A stretch of 64,000 nucleotides of DNA from Parasponia andersonii. Its lineage: Eukaryota > Streptophyta > Magnoliopsida > Rosales > Cannabaceae. Below the pieces are notes generated by a model. That model was not told the DNA's origin. It was given only the letters and a program-made list of their open reading frames with translations, and made no database searches. Positions 23,770-35,928 of the stretch are shown here, piece by piece. The stretch lies in the NCBI GenBank assembly GCA_002914805.1, contig JXTB01000148.1:29804-93803 (forward strand), read 5' to 3'. Positions within the stretch are counted from its first letter, which is position 1. Every line of letters begins with the position of its first letter. The position numbers and the translations under genes are program-made.

Positions 23770-24740
23770 GAGCTTCTTTGGTTACTTTTTTGAAATTAAA
23801 CTTAAATATCTTTGCATGACGACATTCGGACATGGTAGGGATTGATCCGAATATCATGTGCCACTATCTTAACATAGATACAACAAAAAAGCCTGTACGA
23901 CAGAAAAGAAGAGCCATCAATCCAGAACACTACATCACATTGAAAGAGGAGGTAGAAAAGTTGCTCGAAATTAGATTCATCAGGGAATCTTTTGACCCAA
24001 ACTAGCTTGCAAACCCAGTTTTGGTAAAGGAACCCAATGGGAAGTGAAGAACTTGTATCGATTTCACTGACCTCAACAAAGCATGCCCGACGGATAGTCT
24101 TCCCCTTCCAAGAATCGACCAGCTTGTAGATACGACTTCGGGGCATGAACTCTTAAGTTTTATGGATGCATATTTTGGATACAATAAAATCCCTATGTAC
24201 GAGCTAGATGAGGAGCATACCTTGTTCATCACTGATCGAGGATTGTACTGTTACAAAAAGATATCCTTTGGACTCATCAACACAGGAGCGACTTATCAGC
24301 ATCTTGTCAATATGATATTTGCAAAACAAATTGGCAAGACAATGGAGGTATATGTTGATGACATGTTGGTAAAATCGTAGAAAGCTGAAAATCACGTCAA
24401 GCATCTTGATGAAATGTTCAAAATTCTTCGAGAATATCAGATGAAGCTGAACCCCTAGAAGTGCACATTCGGAGTAGGATCTGGAAAATTCTCTGGGTTT
24501 ATGGTCAATCAGCGAGGCATCGAAGCAAACCATCAGAAGATACAAGCACTAATTGGCATGCAATCCCCTTGCAAACCCAAAGATATGTGGAGCCTGGCGG
24601 GAAGAGTAGCTACATTGAGTCAATTTGTATTCAGGTTAACTGATAAATGCCAATCATTCTTTGAAGTATTAAAGGGTTCGAAGAAGTTTGAGTGGACAGA
24701 AAAATGGAAGCAGATGTTCCAAGAATTCAAAAAAAAACTT
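23770..24740 (+). pseudogene. Tat reverse transcriptase, decayed
   Basis: The RT is recognisable across its length: VRQKRRAINPEHY, then RTCIDFTDLNKACPTDSLPLP, then the MDAYFGYNKIPM motif, ISFGLINTGATYQHLVN, and the catalytic YVDD at 24351-24362. The thumb/connection follows with EWTEKWKQMFQEF. Stops lie near 23818, 24003, 24046, 24378 and 24457. Near 24735 a run of A is followed by a frame change. This enzyme would copy element RNA into DNA inside the particle. Confidence 0.9.
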
Positions 24741-25625
24741 AGGTTCTCCTCCACTCTTGTCGAAGCCAATCCCAGGGGAAGAGTTATACTTGTATCTCGC
24801 TGTTTCTAAGTATGTGACAAGTGCTGCGTTAATTCGAGATAAAGAAAATATACAGCGACCTACATATTACGTAAGTAAAAGATTACTTGACGTTGAAACA
24901 AGATATCCAGAGATGGAGAAATTGGCATTAGCACTCATTGTCGTATCCAAGAAGCTTCGACCTTATTTTCATGCGTACTCCATCAAAGTTTTCACGAATT
25001 TTCCATTAAAATAGGTTCTGCAAAAACCTGAGGCTTCAGGAAGACTACTTAAGTATGCCATTAAGTTGAGTCAATTTGACATCAATTTTTGACCTCGCAC
25101 TGTGATTAAAGGTCAAGCTCTCGCAGATTTTATTGCAGAGTTCACTTATGATGTCAATCTTCCCACAGAAGTGATTGAAAAACCTACTATAGATTTATCA
25201 AACGAGAATAGAGCCGGTGCGGGCTTAGTGCTAATCAGTCCTGAAGGGCATAATATTCATTATGCACTTCGCTTCGAATTTCCAGCGTCGAATAATGAGG
25301 TAGAATATGAAGCATTGATAACTGGGCTAAAGCTCGCACAAGAAATGAAGGTCGGAATGATTGAGATATACAGTGATTCCCAGTTGATCATTTGTCAAGT
25401 GATCGGTGATTATCAAGCAAGAGGAGGAAGAATGATGGCATACTTATAGGAGGTACAACGACTATTCTTGACATTTACTACTTATAGCATTCAACTTCTT
25501 CCTCGCATTAAGAATACTCGGGCAGATGCTCTAGCTAAGTTCGCCTCAACGAAAGATGCAGAATTATTAAAGGTGGTTCCTGTCAAATTTCTTGCAAAAC
25601 CAAGTATCGAAGTAGAACCCTAAGT
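24740..25625 (+). pseudogene. Tat RNase H plus second (archaeal-type) RNase H, decayed
   Basis: The first RNase H is seen as SKYVTSAALIRDKENIQRPTYYVSK and EKLALALIVVSKKLRPYF (about 24810-24975). A stop at 25015 is followed by KPEASGRLLKYAIKLSQFD and a linker, QALADFIAEFTYD. The second RNase H begins near 25205 with AGAGLVLISPEGHNIHYAL, then NNEVEYEALITGL, YSDSQLI and NTRADALAKFAS, keeping the catalytic Glu and two later Asp. The segment that normally carries the first catalytic Asp just before AGAG is missing or altered. Two RNase H domains in series are the hallmark of Tat elements. Confidence 0.85.
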
Positions 25626-25739
25626 GACCCTGCCTATTGATAAAAAAACCATCGTGGATAGATCCTATAATGAAGTATCTACAAAATGGCGATCTTCCCG
25701 AAAATAAAGACGATGCAAAGTAACTTTGAATGAAGACAG

Positions 25740-26880
25740 CTCGCTATATCATCTACAATGGGAAGCTTTATAGAAGAAGTTTTAGCTCGCCCTTATTATT
25801 ATGTGTTGATGAAGAAAAAGCACACTACATTATGAGGGAAATTCATGAAAGAATATGTGGAAATCATTTAGAGGGACAGGCACTTGCGAACAAAGTTCTC
25901 AAATAAGGGTATTTTCGGCCAACTATGAAGAAGGATACAATGGAATTTGCCAATAGGTGTAACAAATGTCAATGATTTGCAAATGTTCCTAGAATGCCGC
26001 ATATTCCTCTAACTCCAATGACTAGTCCATAGCCATTTGTAGTATGGGGAATTGATATTATCGGAATGCTGCCATTGGCGCGAGGTGGATTGAAGTATGC
26101 AGTGGTCACAGTCGATTATTTCACCAAGTGGGCAGAAGCTGAAGCCTTGAGTACTATTTCCGCAAAGAAGATGATAGATTTTATTTACAAATCTATAATC
26201 TGTTATTATGGTATACCAGATACTATAATTTCTGATAATGGGATACAATTTGACTGCGATAAATTCCGTAACTTCTGCGACAACTTAGGCATCAAGAAAG
26301 GTTTCTCTGCTGTTGTTCATCCACAAGCCAATGGATAGGTCGAAGCTATAAATAAGATACTACCTAAAGACAAAGCTGGAAGAGCACAAAGAAGCTTAGC
26401 GAGAAGTGCTTCGTGAAGTATTATGGGTTTATCGCACCACTCAACGAACCACTATTGGAGAGAGTCCATTCTATTTAGCTTATAGATACGAAGCAATGGT
26501 GCTAGTAGAAAATTAGTGCGAGCTTTCTACGACGATCTGCTTATGAGCAAGATCAAAATAATGCATTGATGAGTATTGAGCTCGATCTTTTGGAAGAAAG
26601 GCGTTAGCAGTTTCAACTATAGATCGCATCATATCAACAGCACATTGCTCGATATTATAATTATAAAGTCAAAAGCAGAGAATTTAAAGTTGGTGATCTT
26701 ATCATTCAACAAGTTCTACCTAATAATAAAGAGCACGGTGCTGGTGTATTTGCATATTCTTGGGAAGGACCATATGTTATTGATGTCGTCATTCGACTTG
26801 GGACATACAAGTTAGCTTGCACTGGCGGACAAAAGATCGAGCATACTTGGAATGTAGAACAACTTCGTCGCTATTATTAG
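25740..26880 (+). pseudogene. Tat integrase, decayed
   Basis: The zinc-binding HHCC region is complete in spacing: IHERICGNH, then CNKC (about 25840-25975). The core has the first Asp in WGIDIIG (about 26047), the second in SDNGIQF (about 26233), and the Glu just after an in-frame stop in the NG-stop-VEAINK segment (26338). A C-terminal module runs FKVGDLIIQQVLPN, WEGPYVIDVVIR, WNVEQLRRYY, with the terminal TAG at 26878-26880. Stops at CQ/stop and similar places and frame changes break it. Confidence 0.9.
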
Positions 26881-27559
26881 TAAATCTTCATGTACATCTT
26901 CATATATTTTCAACGACCTGAGGGGCATCTTGTTATTCGTCATCATTCATCAATAAAGATGTCATTTATTTGATTATTACCTTGATTTTATTATCAGGAA
27001 CTTCAATTTTATTTGGTCCATCTTTTATAGTTTTATGGCAATCTTCAAATACCATAAAACTCGGGGGGCAGTGGGATCAAAATGTTATCTCTTACTAACT
27101 TTCTAAGGGACTATGCAAACGTTTATTTAGAGGAATTAGAATTTTAGATCGCCGAATTTCTAAAATATCTTAAAATCGTAGGATTTTTTCCTCGCTTCTT
27201 GCCATAGCATATCGTATTATACAATTTTCCTCCTCGAACAAAAAAGTAACTAAGCAAAATGTTCATTGTTCGATGTAATATATTGCTATATTCTATTTTG
27301 CCATGGAACTTCTAAAAAATAGTTTTGAGTTTGCATCACTCATACTTGTTGTTTTCTTAAGCGACCTAACCTATCCTAACACTTAAAACCCGTTTTAAGT
27401 TAGTTAGATTCGAATCGCAATAGCGTACCAATCAGTCACCTAGTGATTGACTAATTGGTTAAATTATGCATCTTTATATTATAATACAATGTGTTTTAAT
27501 TGTTTTGCAGGAATAAACATTTGACAAAAAAAATTCATAATTAAAACTCGCACCCGTAT
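26881..27559. other. Tat spacer after pol
   Basis: Non-coding DNA between the end of integrase and the tail of the antisense gene. A purine-rich GGGGGGCAGTGGGATCA at about 27063-27078 looks like a second, internal polypurine tract. Confidence 0.5.
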
Positions 27560-29704
27560 GTAAGCAAAATATTACAAACTTTTTTTTGCAGCTTCAGTTT
27601 CCTTCCAGCTCTGGACAAGCTCGACCACATCTTCACCGAGGATAGAAAAGTCAAAATCCGGATGCTCTCAGAAAATGTTGTATATTATGGTTGACGAGGC
27701 GATGTCACTGGCCTTTTCTTCGAGCTCCTTACCTTCAGTGGCCCTGAACTCTTCTACAGCTTTGTGAGCCGCCTCTTCTGTCACCTCTTTCAGAGCATCC
27801 TTATGGTCGGAGATGGTTTTCTAAAGTTCTTTGATTTTTTTCCTCGAACTTCTCCTTTTCGAGCTTTTCCTTGGCCAGATCCTCGTGCAGCAGCTGCTTC
27901 TCTGACTCGAAGGAGTTTTTCTTTTCCTCGCGAGTCTTCTTCAAGTCTTTGAATGCATGGGCCATTTCTTCGACCTTTTCGCCCCTCTCCATGCATTCAA
28001 AGACCGGGTCATACATCAAAACAGCAGCTACAGTAATCTGAAAATATAACACATATCAGTACAAGAAAAGTACGCCGAAGAGTGAAGATAGAAGATGCTT
28101 ACGTTTGCCAACATCCTCATTACAACACTAAAGCAACCTTGGCTGGTCATTGCTTCATCCTCTCCCAACCATTCTCAAAAGTGAAACAGTCGATAAAGGC
28201 CGCGCTCAAGCCAACTTTTTCTGGCAGTTGGTAAAGGAGTGCAAAAAACTCCTCGTCCTTGTTGGCCTGGCTCGGTCCCCCAGAAGAAGTGGCTATTTCC
28301 TTGGATGGCTCAGGCTGGCTCGTAATTTTAGTAGGCTGAAAAGGACGCCAGATTATAAGGACATACTCGAAGGTGACTTTTCACTTCTTTGAGATGTCAA
28401 CCTTCTCTTTCCCTTTCGTCGAGAGGGGAGGTGTACTGTCTAGTGTCTTGGACATTGCCATTGATCCCAGTGTTGAAAGGGGTGCTCACAGTCCGCTATC
28501 AATTGTCATTTCTGTATAAATATGAGTAGTTAGCATGCGAGGTACATAATGCAACAAAGAGAAGGAATAATAGAAAAATTACCTTCTTACTAATGAGAAA
28601 TTGGTAGCGATAGAGCTTCTGGAGATGGTGGTTCTGAGACAGTAGGAGAAGCAGTTGCTTTTTATTTCCTGGGTTTAGAAGATGAGGCACCCGTTTCTTT
28701 TTGTTTCCTCTGCTTCTTCTTCGAGCTCGAGAGTTTAGTTGGACAGTTGGCAGAATATGGAAGAATGGCTCTCTTTGAGAACAGTCCACAAGAGACTAGG
28801 TTTTTGGTTTTCCCAAGCTTCTTCCAATCAAATTCTTCGATTAGAAGGTTGTTTATTTGGTACATTCTTGTGAGCTACTCTTTGGAGAGTCTTGGATGCT
28901 CCCTGTTATCTACGATGACATATGAATGCGATCAGATTGATATATTTATATAGAATAAGCTATAAGGTGAAAGTTACCTACCAGGGTTTTGAAAGAAACC
29001 ATTATCCGGGTAGCCAAAGTGAAAAAAATGGATTTTTCCCTTTTCCCATGATATTGCGGACTCCATGGATAGTTTTTATTACTTGATTCGACCACTTACT
29101 AGTATAGAAGAAGCCAAAATCTGATGGGTTCGACTTCACTTGGTAGAACCAAGCGAACTCTTCAGGTGTGGGGGATTCTAGACTTAATTTATGGTATAAC
29201 ATGTACAAACTTACCATGTATCTATATGCATTTAGGGTTAGTTCAAAGGGAACAACTCCATATCGACGATCGATTTGATATATGGATGAAGTGGGAGGTG
29301 GACACCACATCTAAGAACTGCATCTGAGAATGAGGTAGTTCCACGAGGAGGTGTGTTGGTCGATTAAACTCTATGGGTAGGTGAAGGGGGACGTCGATTT
29401 TGTAATCGTATACGATCTTTTTGAGCTTGTTTGTTGTACAGCTCGTCTTTATATCGGTACATGACTAGTCTCCTTCTACATAGTTATAACCCCTTGCGAA
29501 TGCAAAGACATCGTTAATGTGCTGAGGCCATTGGTCTTAAGGGAGGTCGCCTATACGAGGACTACTTTGCCTGGTCCCAGTTATTTCTACTTTAGGTTGT
29601 GGCTTACGATAGTCTTCGAGATCTATTGAGCTAATGCTTGCATTGGAGAATGATGATTCCCCTTAGAATACATTCCTTTCCCTACATTCCTCACTTCTAG
29701 ACAT
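27560..29704 (-). pseudogene. antisense gene in the Tat element (plant transposon / gag-like protein, PF04195-like)
   Basis: On the minus strand a start ATG at 29704-29702 sits directly behind a good splice acceptor (TTTCTTCTTTCAG, 29717-29705). The product begins MSRSEECRERN. A PF04195-like domain ('putative gypsy-type transposon') lies at about 29340-29000: VHLPLHPYIKSIVD in one frame, then YGVVPFELTLNAYRYMVSLY and WFYQVKSNPSDFGFFYTSKW in another. It is followed by a probable 5' splice site (CCTG/GTAGGTAAC, about 28975). A basic segment with KKKQRKQKETG, a charged coiled coil (about 28000-27800), an EEAAHKAVEEF segment and a C-terminal HPDFDFSILGEDVVELVQSW (about 27670-27600) follow. Stops and frame changes show decay. 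Function is unknown; antisense genes are known from some Tat elements. Confidence 0.72.
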
Positions 29705-30430
29705 CTGAAAGAAGAAACATGGGATGTATTTAGTCTTATGCGAGCATCAGGTATACTCACTATATGCGAGCAATTTGGGGTCACAAACCTTAGGATTGCA
29801 CCGACAACAAGTTATTCATTTGATTTTTTCTAATCAATCAATGGATTCATCTAAAATTGTTCGAACTCTTCAATAATTAGTCACTCGGTTTATTAATTCT
29901 ATGACTGGTTTTGGTTTTCGAATGTAAAGATTTCAGATCTTAAATTTCTCCTATGGTTTCGTCTCTTAATTGTCTAAAAATAATTTATTCGTTAAATTCA
30001 TGGAGAGATTCTGAGATATGACAATTTTTAGTTCATCTGAGTATGGGGATGGGTTTATGTTCAGATCATTCATGCTATACGATTCATCTTTCTATTTCTA
30101 AAAATAAGCTCTGTGTGATTCATAATAAGATAAGAGTTCTCTGGTCCTATGAAAATCGAAGAACAATGATTCTTTAAATAAAAAAGAGAAAGAGAATGTA
30201 TGCTAACTTTTTATCGGAAACTGAAAATGTTGCCTAAGAGATTTTGGTGATGACTTTGCCGGAGAAGATGGTGAGTTTGGGTAAGCTGAAGAGCGAATAG
30301 GGGCACCAAAAGGATTTCTGTCTTATAGATGTTTTGGATTTCAGAAGAAATGAAAGAGGAAGAGAAGGCAATAGGGTTCAAGTTTTGAAGGAGAGGTGGA
30401 TGGATTCTTGATATATATTTCAAGCATCAT
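29705..30430 (-). promoter_or_regulatory. candidate promoter and leader of the antisense gene
   Basis: On the minus strand, TATA-like ATATATAT (about 30420-30410) is followed by a CT-rich leader with CATCCACCTCTCC and TTCTCTTCCTCTTTC (30400-30330). The frame through it is unlikely to be coding. An intron would have to run from this leader to the acceptor at 29705, but I could not fix the donor. If transcribed, this would be a transcription start facing opposite to the element's own LTR. Confidence 0.45.
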
Positions 30431-30800
30431 CGAATCACAGCCATAAATCAAGGCATTTAATTTTCGGATCTAATGGCCGAAATTCAAGCGGGAGTTAATT
30501 TTCAAAATTAAATGAGTATTTTTCAAAGTATGAAAAGTCTCGATTTGAAACGACAGCTAACTTCATTATTATCATCGTGTCTGTTCGAAAAACGGAGAAA
30601 TCTCTTCGAGCTTTACTAATCTCCTGAGAAAAGGTGACATGTGGTTGCGTCTGTCAGGAAAAAGTACGCATGGTTATGAAAAGATAGGATTTAAGAATTG
30701 GCGACTCTTCAAGGGTTTCAAGATGACCTCGTAATGTCGCATTCTTAAGCTTGCACTTATCAGAGAAGATAGCCTCATTTTTTCCTAAAGAACTAACAGA

Positions 30801-30818
30801 GCTGGGGGGGGGTAATTA
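30801..30818 (+). promoter_or_regulatory. polypurine tract
   Basis: GCTGGGGGGGGTAATTA lies immediately upstream of the 3' LTR, where plus-strand DNA synthesis of the element would be primed. Confidence 0.65.
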
Positions 30819-31408
30819 TTGTGCGGTCTAAAATCTATATGTTGGTCAATGCCAAAAAGAGAAAGTTAGCAACCGAGTTGAACACGTCAGGTCACATATG
30901 AATTTTTCTGATCGAAGTGCGACCTCCTCCGTATGAGTTAAGTACGACCAGTATGAAAAGGAAACTAGATCATGCTTCATCAAATGGGTAATCTATAAAG
31001 AAAGAAAAACAAGTTTCTGAATGGAGATCGACCAATCCTTCCATTTAAGTTATTACCCAATTATATTGTTACTCAAATTATATTTTTTGATTACATACTT
31101 ACTCGTTTTCACAATTGGAAAATATTGAGCCACCCTTACCTATATGAAGGAAGCTCAGTGTTGTTATAAAAAATATTTCGCTACATTCTGTAATGCTCTC
31201 TCTATTCTCATTTTGAGATTAAAGAAACTCTCTTGCAATTCCTAAGGAAAATAGTGAAGAACAGTGGACGTAGGCTCATCTTTTTTGGGACTGGACCACT
31301 ATAAAATTCTTGTCTCATTATTTGCTTTGATTTATCAATCATTTTCACACACAAACCAAATCTTGAATTTTTCCTAAATTTGTTGTTGGCAAAACCTCCG
31401 TCAATAAT
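30819..31408 (+). repeat. 3' LTR of the Tat element
   Basis: 590 bp, starting TTGTGCGGTCTAAAATC and ending CTCCGTCAATAAT, followed by the target copy CATTA (31409-31413). The TATA-like site is mutated relative to the 5' LTR (TATGAAAAGG). Confidence 0.88.
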
Positions 31409-31413
31409 CATTA

Positions 31414-33899
31414 ATGTTGGAAAGTACATCTATGTATGTATTTACATAGAAATGCGGAGTGTATATATATATACTATATGTATATATATGTCGAAATATG
31501 CTTGAAAATATTGTTGCTTAAGGAGTTTCTTATGTAACAAATAATAAAGTATCCAAAAGAAAATATTAAAATGAGTAAAACATAGAGAGAGTCCTAGTAG
31601 ATATCCAATATATTGTCTAATAGTATTTTCTTTTTTCAATTATTCTGAGTGCAAATGGGAATCGCAGACAGAATCGTATGCTTTCTTTTCCGAAACACTT
31701 GGTCTCCCTTTTTATGACATTGTTTATTAGGGGAATTGGAGCTGTGACCCTCACTCCAAAAAAACTTTTCCATCTTGTTACGTGGCTCAATTCTATTCGT
31801 AGATCCCGTTCAGCTTCTTTTTTTTTTTCCACTTTATTTTTATGTAAGATATACTTTGATAATTTAATTTTGTTGTTAACCATCATTCAAGCAAACACAA
31901 AATGAAATGAAAATAAAAACATACACGACAACATCATTGTACCTTTTTGTCACATTTGGAATGTGATAATCAACTAAAAGGTACGTGACAATACCACAAG
32001 GAATTTCCCCTAAATATATAATTAATAATTCATCTACTGCTTAATTTTTAATTTTAATTTGTCTATTTTAGAAAGCAATATCTTGTCCAATCTTTATAAA
32101 TTCCGTTTAAAAATTGAATGAATTAATGGGGATAATATAAAAGTTACAGAAAAAAACAATCCATGAAATTGACATTGAAGCCTCGAAGTTAAAATGATAA
32201 ACAATAAATTTACATTGAATATTTAATATTAATTTTGTAACGTAAATTTGACTTGTTTTTTTATTTGCTTTGTGTGTATTCTAGAAGATATTGCAATCGC
32301 CCATGGGCGAATTGAATTAGAGTTGTACTGATCATGATTTTCTAGGAAACTTTCAATCATAAGTTTGTCTTAATTAGTATAAATATCTCTTTAATGTATC
32401 AATTTGACAAAGGCTACCAGTCTTGTTTACCACTCCTAATTTGTCGGACAATTAATAAATTTTACATTTGTCCTCCTTAATAATATATTTTTTTTATAAA
32501 ACAGATGTAAATTAGTTTTTTTTTTCCTAATAAAAATGCCGAACTAGAAGAACAAACATTAAGTTAGGGCTCAAATATCTCAATTAGATTAGCACCCAAT
32601 AGCCTAACTATCCTGCACTCAACAATCAACAGGCCAAAAATATATAGCTAGTTAAAATTTTGAATTGTCCCAATAATTTACTTTCTCAAAATATAATTAA
32701 GGATAACAACGGGTAGGGTATGAGTATGTATCAATAGGGTTTTACCCATTTCATAACCTTAACTAAAAAAATTTGTACTTTTATTCTACCCTAACAATTG
32801 AAATAAAAATAAATATGAGAATTTATGGTTTATGCCCCTTTTTTCATATTTGTATTAGTAAATGACCCCATTGTTAGTAACTCCATTTACTAATTTCTAG
32901 CTTAATGACACTTTTTAATAGGAAAATGTCCATTTATAAGTTATGAGATTTAATGCATTTCCTATATTGCTCTTTTAGTTGTCTTTTACGGCTATTAGCG
33001 AGAAATTACCACTAGGTAGTACATTTTTCTCTCTCATTTTTTCTTCAATGATATATCAAACAATTTCCTTAATATATTTTCATACATACCACATTGTAAT
33101 CTTGAGTTTTTATAGATATTTTTTTAGTTGTGATTATCTTTTTAATGATATTGCTATATTTGATTAGTTTTCTATGAATAATATATATTGCAAATTAAGT
33201 CTTTAAATTTCTTAGATATCAATTTAATCATAGCAAATCGGTTTATAAGCTTAATATGTCTTACTATGAAAATAATGCATTGTAGTAGTGGAATTAATAT
33301 ATGTAAAACTGTACCAAGTAGATACATGGATGCACTAAAAGAAAGAAAAAAAAAAAAAAACAGAAGTACTAGTCAATGTGATTTCCTATTAATGGTGACA
33401 AACTTGTAAAGTTCCTTTTTCGCAATTCTATTAACAAATAAACATTAATTTATATGAAATTGTGAAATTTTTTTATGAGGGTAGTAACACAACAAGGTAA
33501 AAAAGAATTGTACTCATCAAGGGTGATTTCCCAATAATGGATGCATAGTTTATTTTTCTAAAACTTTATGAATTCATAAATGTTAAAAGCAATATTTTAA
33601 AAACATTATAACTAACAAAGCACATTAATTTATAAATAAATCTAGGTTTTGGTGAAGGTATTTTGATATTTATTTTCGGTAGATATCTAATTGGGTCATG
33701 TAGCTATACCTTTCGAATTAGGGATATTTACAATTTTTTAGGTCTAAAAAGGGACATATACCTATTCAACCCACTAAATATTTTTTATTTTAGTTATGGT
33801 ATACCTCTATGCAAAATCACATACTAAACAAAAAAGAATAGGTTTAAATCGAATACTATTAACTACAAAAATTAAATATCTAAATAATAATATAATTTA
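31414..33899. other. AT-rich intergenic, no gene seen
   Basis: Mixed AT-rich DNA with TA-rich tracts (about 31460-31490) and homopolymers. Frames are short and unsupported. A short inverted pair (GTACCTTTTTGTCAC near 31939 and GTACGTGACA near 31981) may be a tiny hairpin or MITE remnant. Confidence 0.5.
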
Positions 33900-34240
33900 G
33901 GGATAATCGCAAAAATATACCCTAAAATATGACTTTTTGTAATTTTAATCTTATATTTTGGTTTATAGAAAATTATATCTTCACATTTTATGTACATATT
34001 GGGTGATTTGTGCTAACTATTTTAAGTTATTTTCAATATATTTTTTGTATTAGTCAATAAAAATAAGATATCATCAATTCAAATTTCGTGTTTAGTAAGA
34101 AAATTGATAGTCAATTTATATGCAGAAGGTACAAATTTGCAAATACTTAAAATGTGAGAATATAGTTTGGCACAAACCAAAATACAGGGTTAAAATTACA
34201 AAAAAAAAAATATCTTAGGACATTTTTTTGCAATTAACCC
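33900..34240. mobile_element. Mutator-type MITE, ~95-bp TIRs, 9-bp TSD
   Basis: Ends GGGATAATCGCAAAAA and (reverse complement) GGGTTAATTGCAAAAA extend as imperfect inverted repeats for about 95 bp, through TTTTTGTAATTTTAA and TTTTGGTTT. Flanks are TATAATTTA (33891-33899) and TATAGTCTA (34241-34249), 7 of 9 matching. Long TIRs with 9-bp duplications fit the Mutator superfamily. There is no coding capacity. Confidence 0.75.
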
Positions 34241-34258
34241 TATAGTCTAAAATAAGTA

Positions 34259-34283
34259 CATATATATATATATATATATATAT
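34259..34283. repeat. (TA)n microsatellite
   Basis: A run of TA repeats just right of the MITE. Confidence 0.85.
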
Positions 34284-34526
34284 TTCCCTATATATTTGAC
34301 TAGAGCTGTCTAGAGAGGTGACCTGATCTATTACTATGGTAGCACCACATGACATACAACGACTTAAGCATAGCATGACATGCTAAAACATAAACTATGT
34401 CGGGTTCATGAGTTAAGTACGATAGATTGAGTATAATGCAACTTAGTATATAGGCACATCGTAAATATGATTTTTATATTTAACTTTCATTTATTTTTCC
34501 TATCGAATAGTATATTTTTTTAATAT
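34284..34526. other. short spacer
   Basis: AT-rich DNA between two MITEs; nothing recognised. Confidence 0.6.
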
Positions 34527-34883
34527 GGATAATATCACTTTTATGCCTTATATTTTGACATTTTGTTCAACTTATACCTATGTTTTGGTTATTATCAATA
34601 TTGACTCTTAGATTTAAAATCTGTTACAAATTTATACCTTGACATCAATTTAGAGTAGTTAATTTAGCAAGATGATTTAATAAACTTATTATCGAATAAG
34701 TTTTTATATAGTTTATTTTTAATTTTTTAAACTACATCTTGGTAAATTAACTACTCTAAATTGGTATTATGGTATACATTTGTAACATATTTCAATTTTA
34801 AGGGATAATGTTGATAATAACCAAATTGTAAGATATAATTTATATAAAGCATCAAAATACAAGATATAATAATAATAATATCC
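34527..34883. mobile_element. Mutator-type MITE, ~150-bp TIRs
   Basis: The two halves are imperfect inverted repeats of each other over about 150 bp, sharing TTTGGTTATTATCAA, GTTACAAAT, and CAATTTAGAGTAGTTAATTT next to the centre. Flanks are TTTTAATAT (34518-34526) and TTTTTAAAT (34884-34892), 7 of 9 matching, again fitting 9-bp target duplication. It is a fold-back element with no gene. Confidence 0.72.
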
Positions 34884-35818
34884 TTTTTAAATATTTGTCT
34901 TTTCTTTTCTTGCTTTTATTTTTCCCCCCACCTAAGCTAAATTGTAAAAACAAAAATTTCGAAACAATGATTTTTTACTTTAGATATAACATGACACGAC
35001 TAAAAAGTGGGTCATATACACTCTAATATAGAGAACAATTGTGCCCATCTTGAATGTAATGTGTCGTCACTATATATTTGACAGCTCTATACTTGACATT
35101 TTTCACTTATGCATTCTCTAAATATAATTATGTATCTTATATATTTGACAGCTCCATACTTTGACATTTTTCACTTATGTATTCTCTAAATGTAATTATG
35201 TATCTTATGCTTTTAGGATATATATTATTTGGGTAAAGTGAGGTTGGCCTCACTACCATAAATATCCCTTTAGACAACAATTAAAAACCATCATCTAAGA
35301 GCATAGATGACAACATAAAAACTAATGTCTATACATCTATTGCCCATTATTAGGTAGTTTAGACAATGATTTTTGGCCCGTCGTCCAATGTGCTTGATAA
35401 CCGATGTCTAATATGCTTGATAATTGACAGTCTAATGTGCTTGAGAAAACAATCATCTATATTAGACTATTAAAGATATGTTTTTTTAGAAAAAAAAATT
35501 TAAAAAAAAAAAAGAAATGTTGTCTAATGTCTCTAAAGAAATTAAAAAAAATATTGTTCGTTTCGAGAAAAATGGCATGTTTTGTTTTTTTTTTTCTTTC
35601 CTTCTAATTAATATAACTAACAATGAACTCTTTTTTTTTTTTTTTGAAAAAACAAAATCAAGTTGCTAGTAACAAGAAAATTCCTATCACATGACAATAT
35701 CTTTCACACATCCTCAAAATCATAAAACCTAATCAAAATTAGATTGGTTAGAAAAGACAATCATAGATACAAATAGATTTATCTTTAACAAAATTTATAT
35801 TTGAAAGCATGGTGCCTA
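34884..35818. other. intergenic with a 67-bp tandem duplication
   Basis: No gene is recognised. Two tandem units of about 67 bp lie at about 35074-35207, each with ATATTTGACAGCTC, TTTTTCACTTATG and TAATTATGTATCTTAT. The rest is AT-rich with poly-T and poly-A tracts (35460-35650). Confidence 0.6.
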
Positions 35819-35928
35819 TACTAGAAGAATGTCATCCTATAGTGGCAAAAACTATTGCAACGACATAATATCGTCGTAATATATTGGTCCATTGTGACAA
35901 TTCTTTTTTATTATTGCGATAAAATATT

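Larger units (their letters stand above)
20493..31413 (+). mobile_element. complete but dead Ty3/gypsy Tat-lineage retrotransposon with an antisense gene
   Basis: The 10.9-kb element lies between LTRs 20498-21084 and 30819-31408, with a perfect 5-bp duplication CATTA at 20493-20497 and 31409-31413. The order is primer-binding site, gag, protease, RT, RNase H, second RNase H, integrase, then a 3.9-kb region before the polypurine tract. RT before integrase marks Ty3/gypsy. The second, archaeal-type RNase H and the long 3' region mark the Tat lineage. The LTRs agree at roughly nine in ten positions over the first ~195 bp by eye, many differences being transitions. Stops and frameshifts throughout make it non-autonomous now. 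A minus-strand gene occupies the 3' region. Confidence 0.92.

Noticed and set aside
31414..31905. LTR of a further copia element next to the Tat 3' LTR (TGTTGG-like start)
   Set aside because: No second copy, TSD or coding domain supports it.
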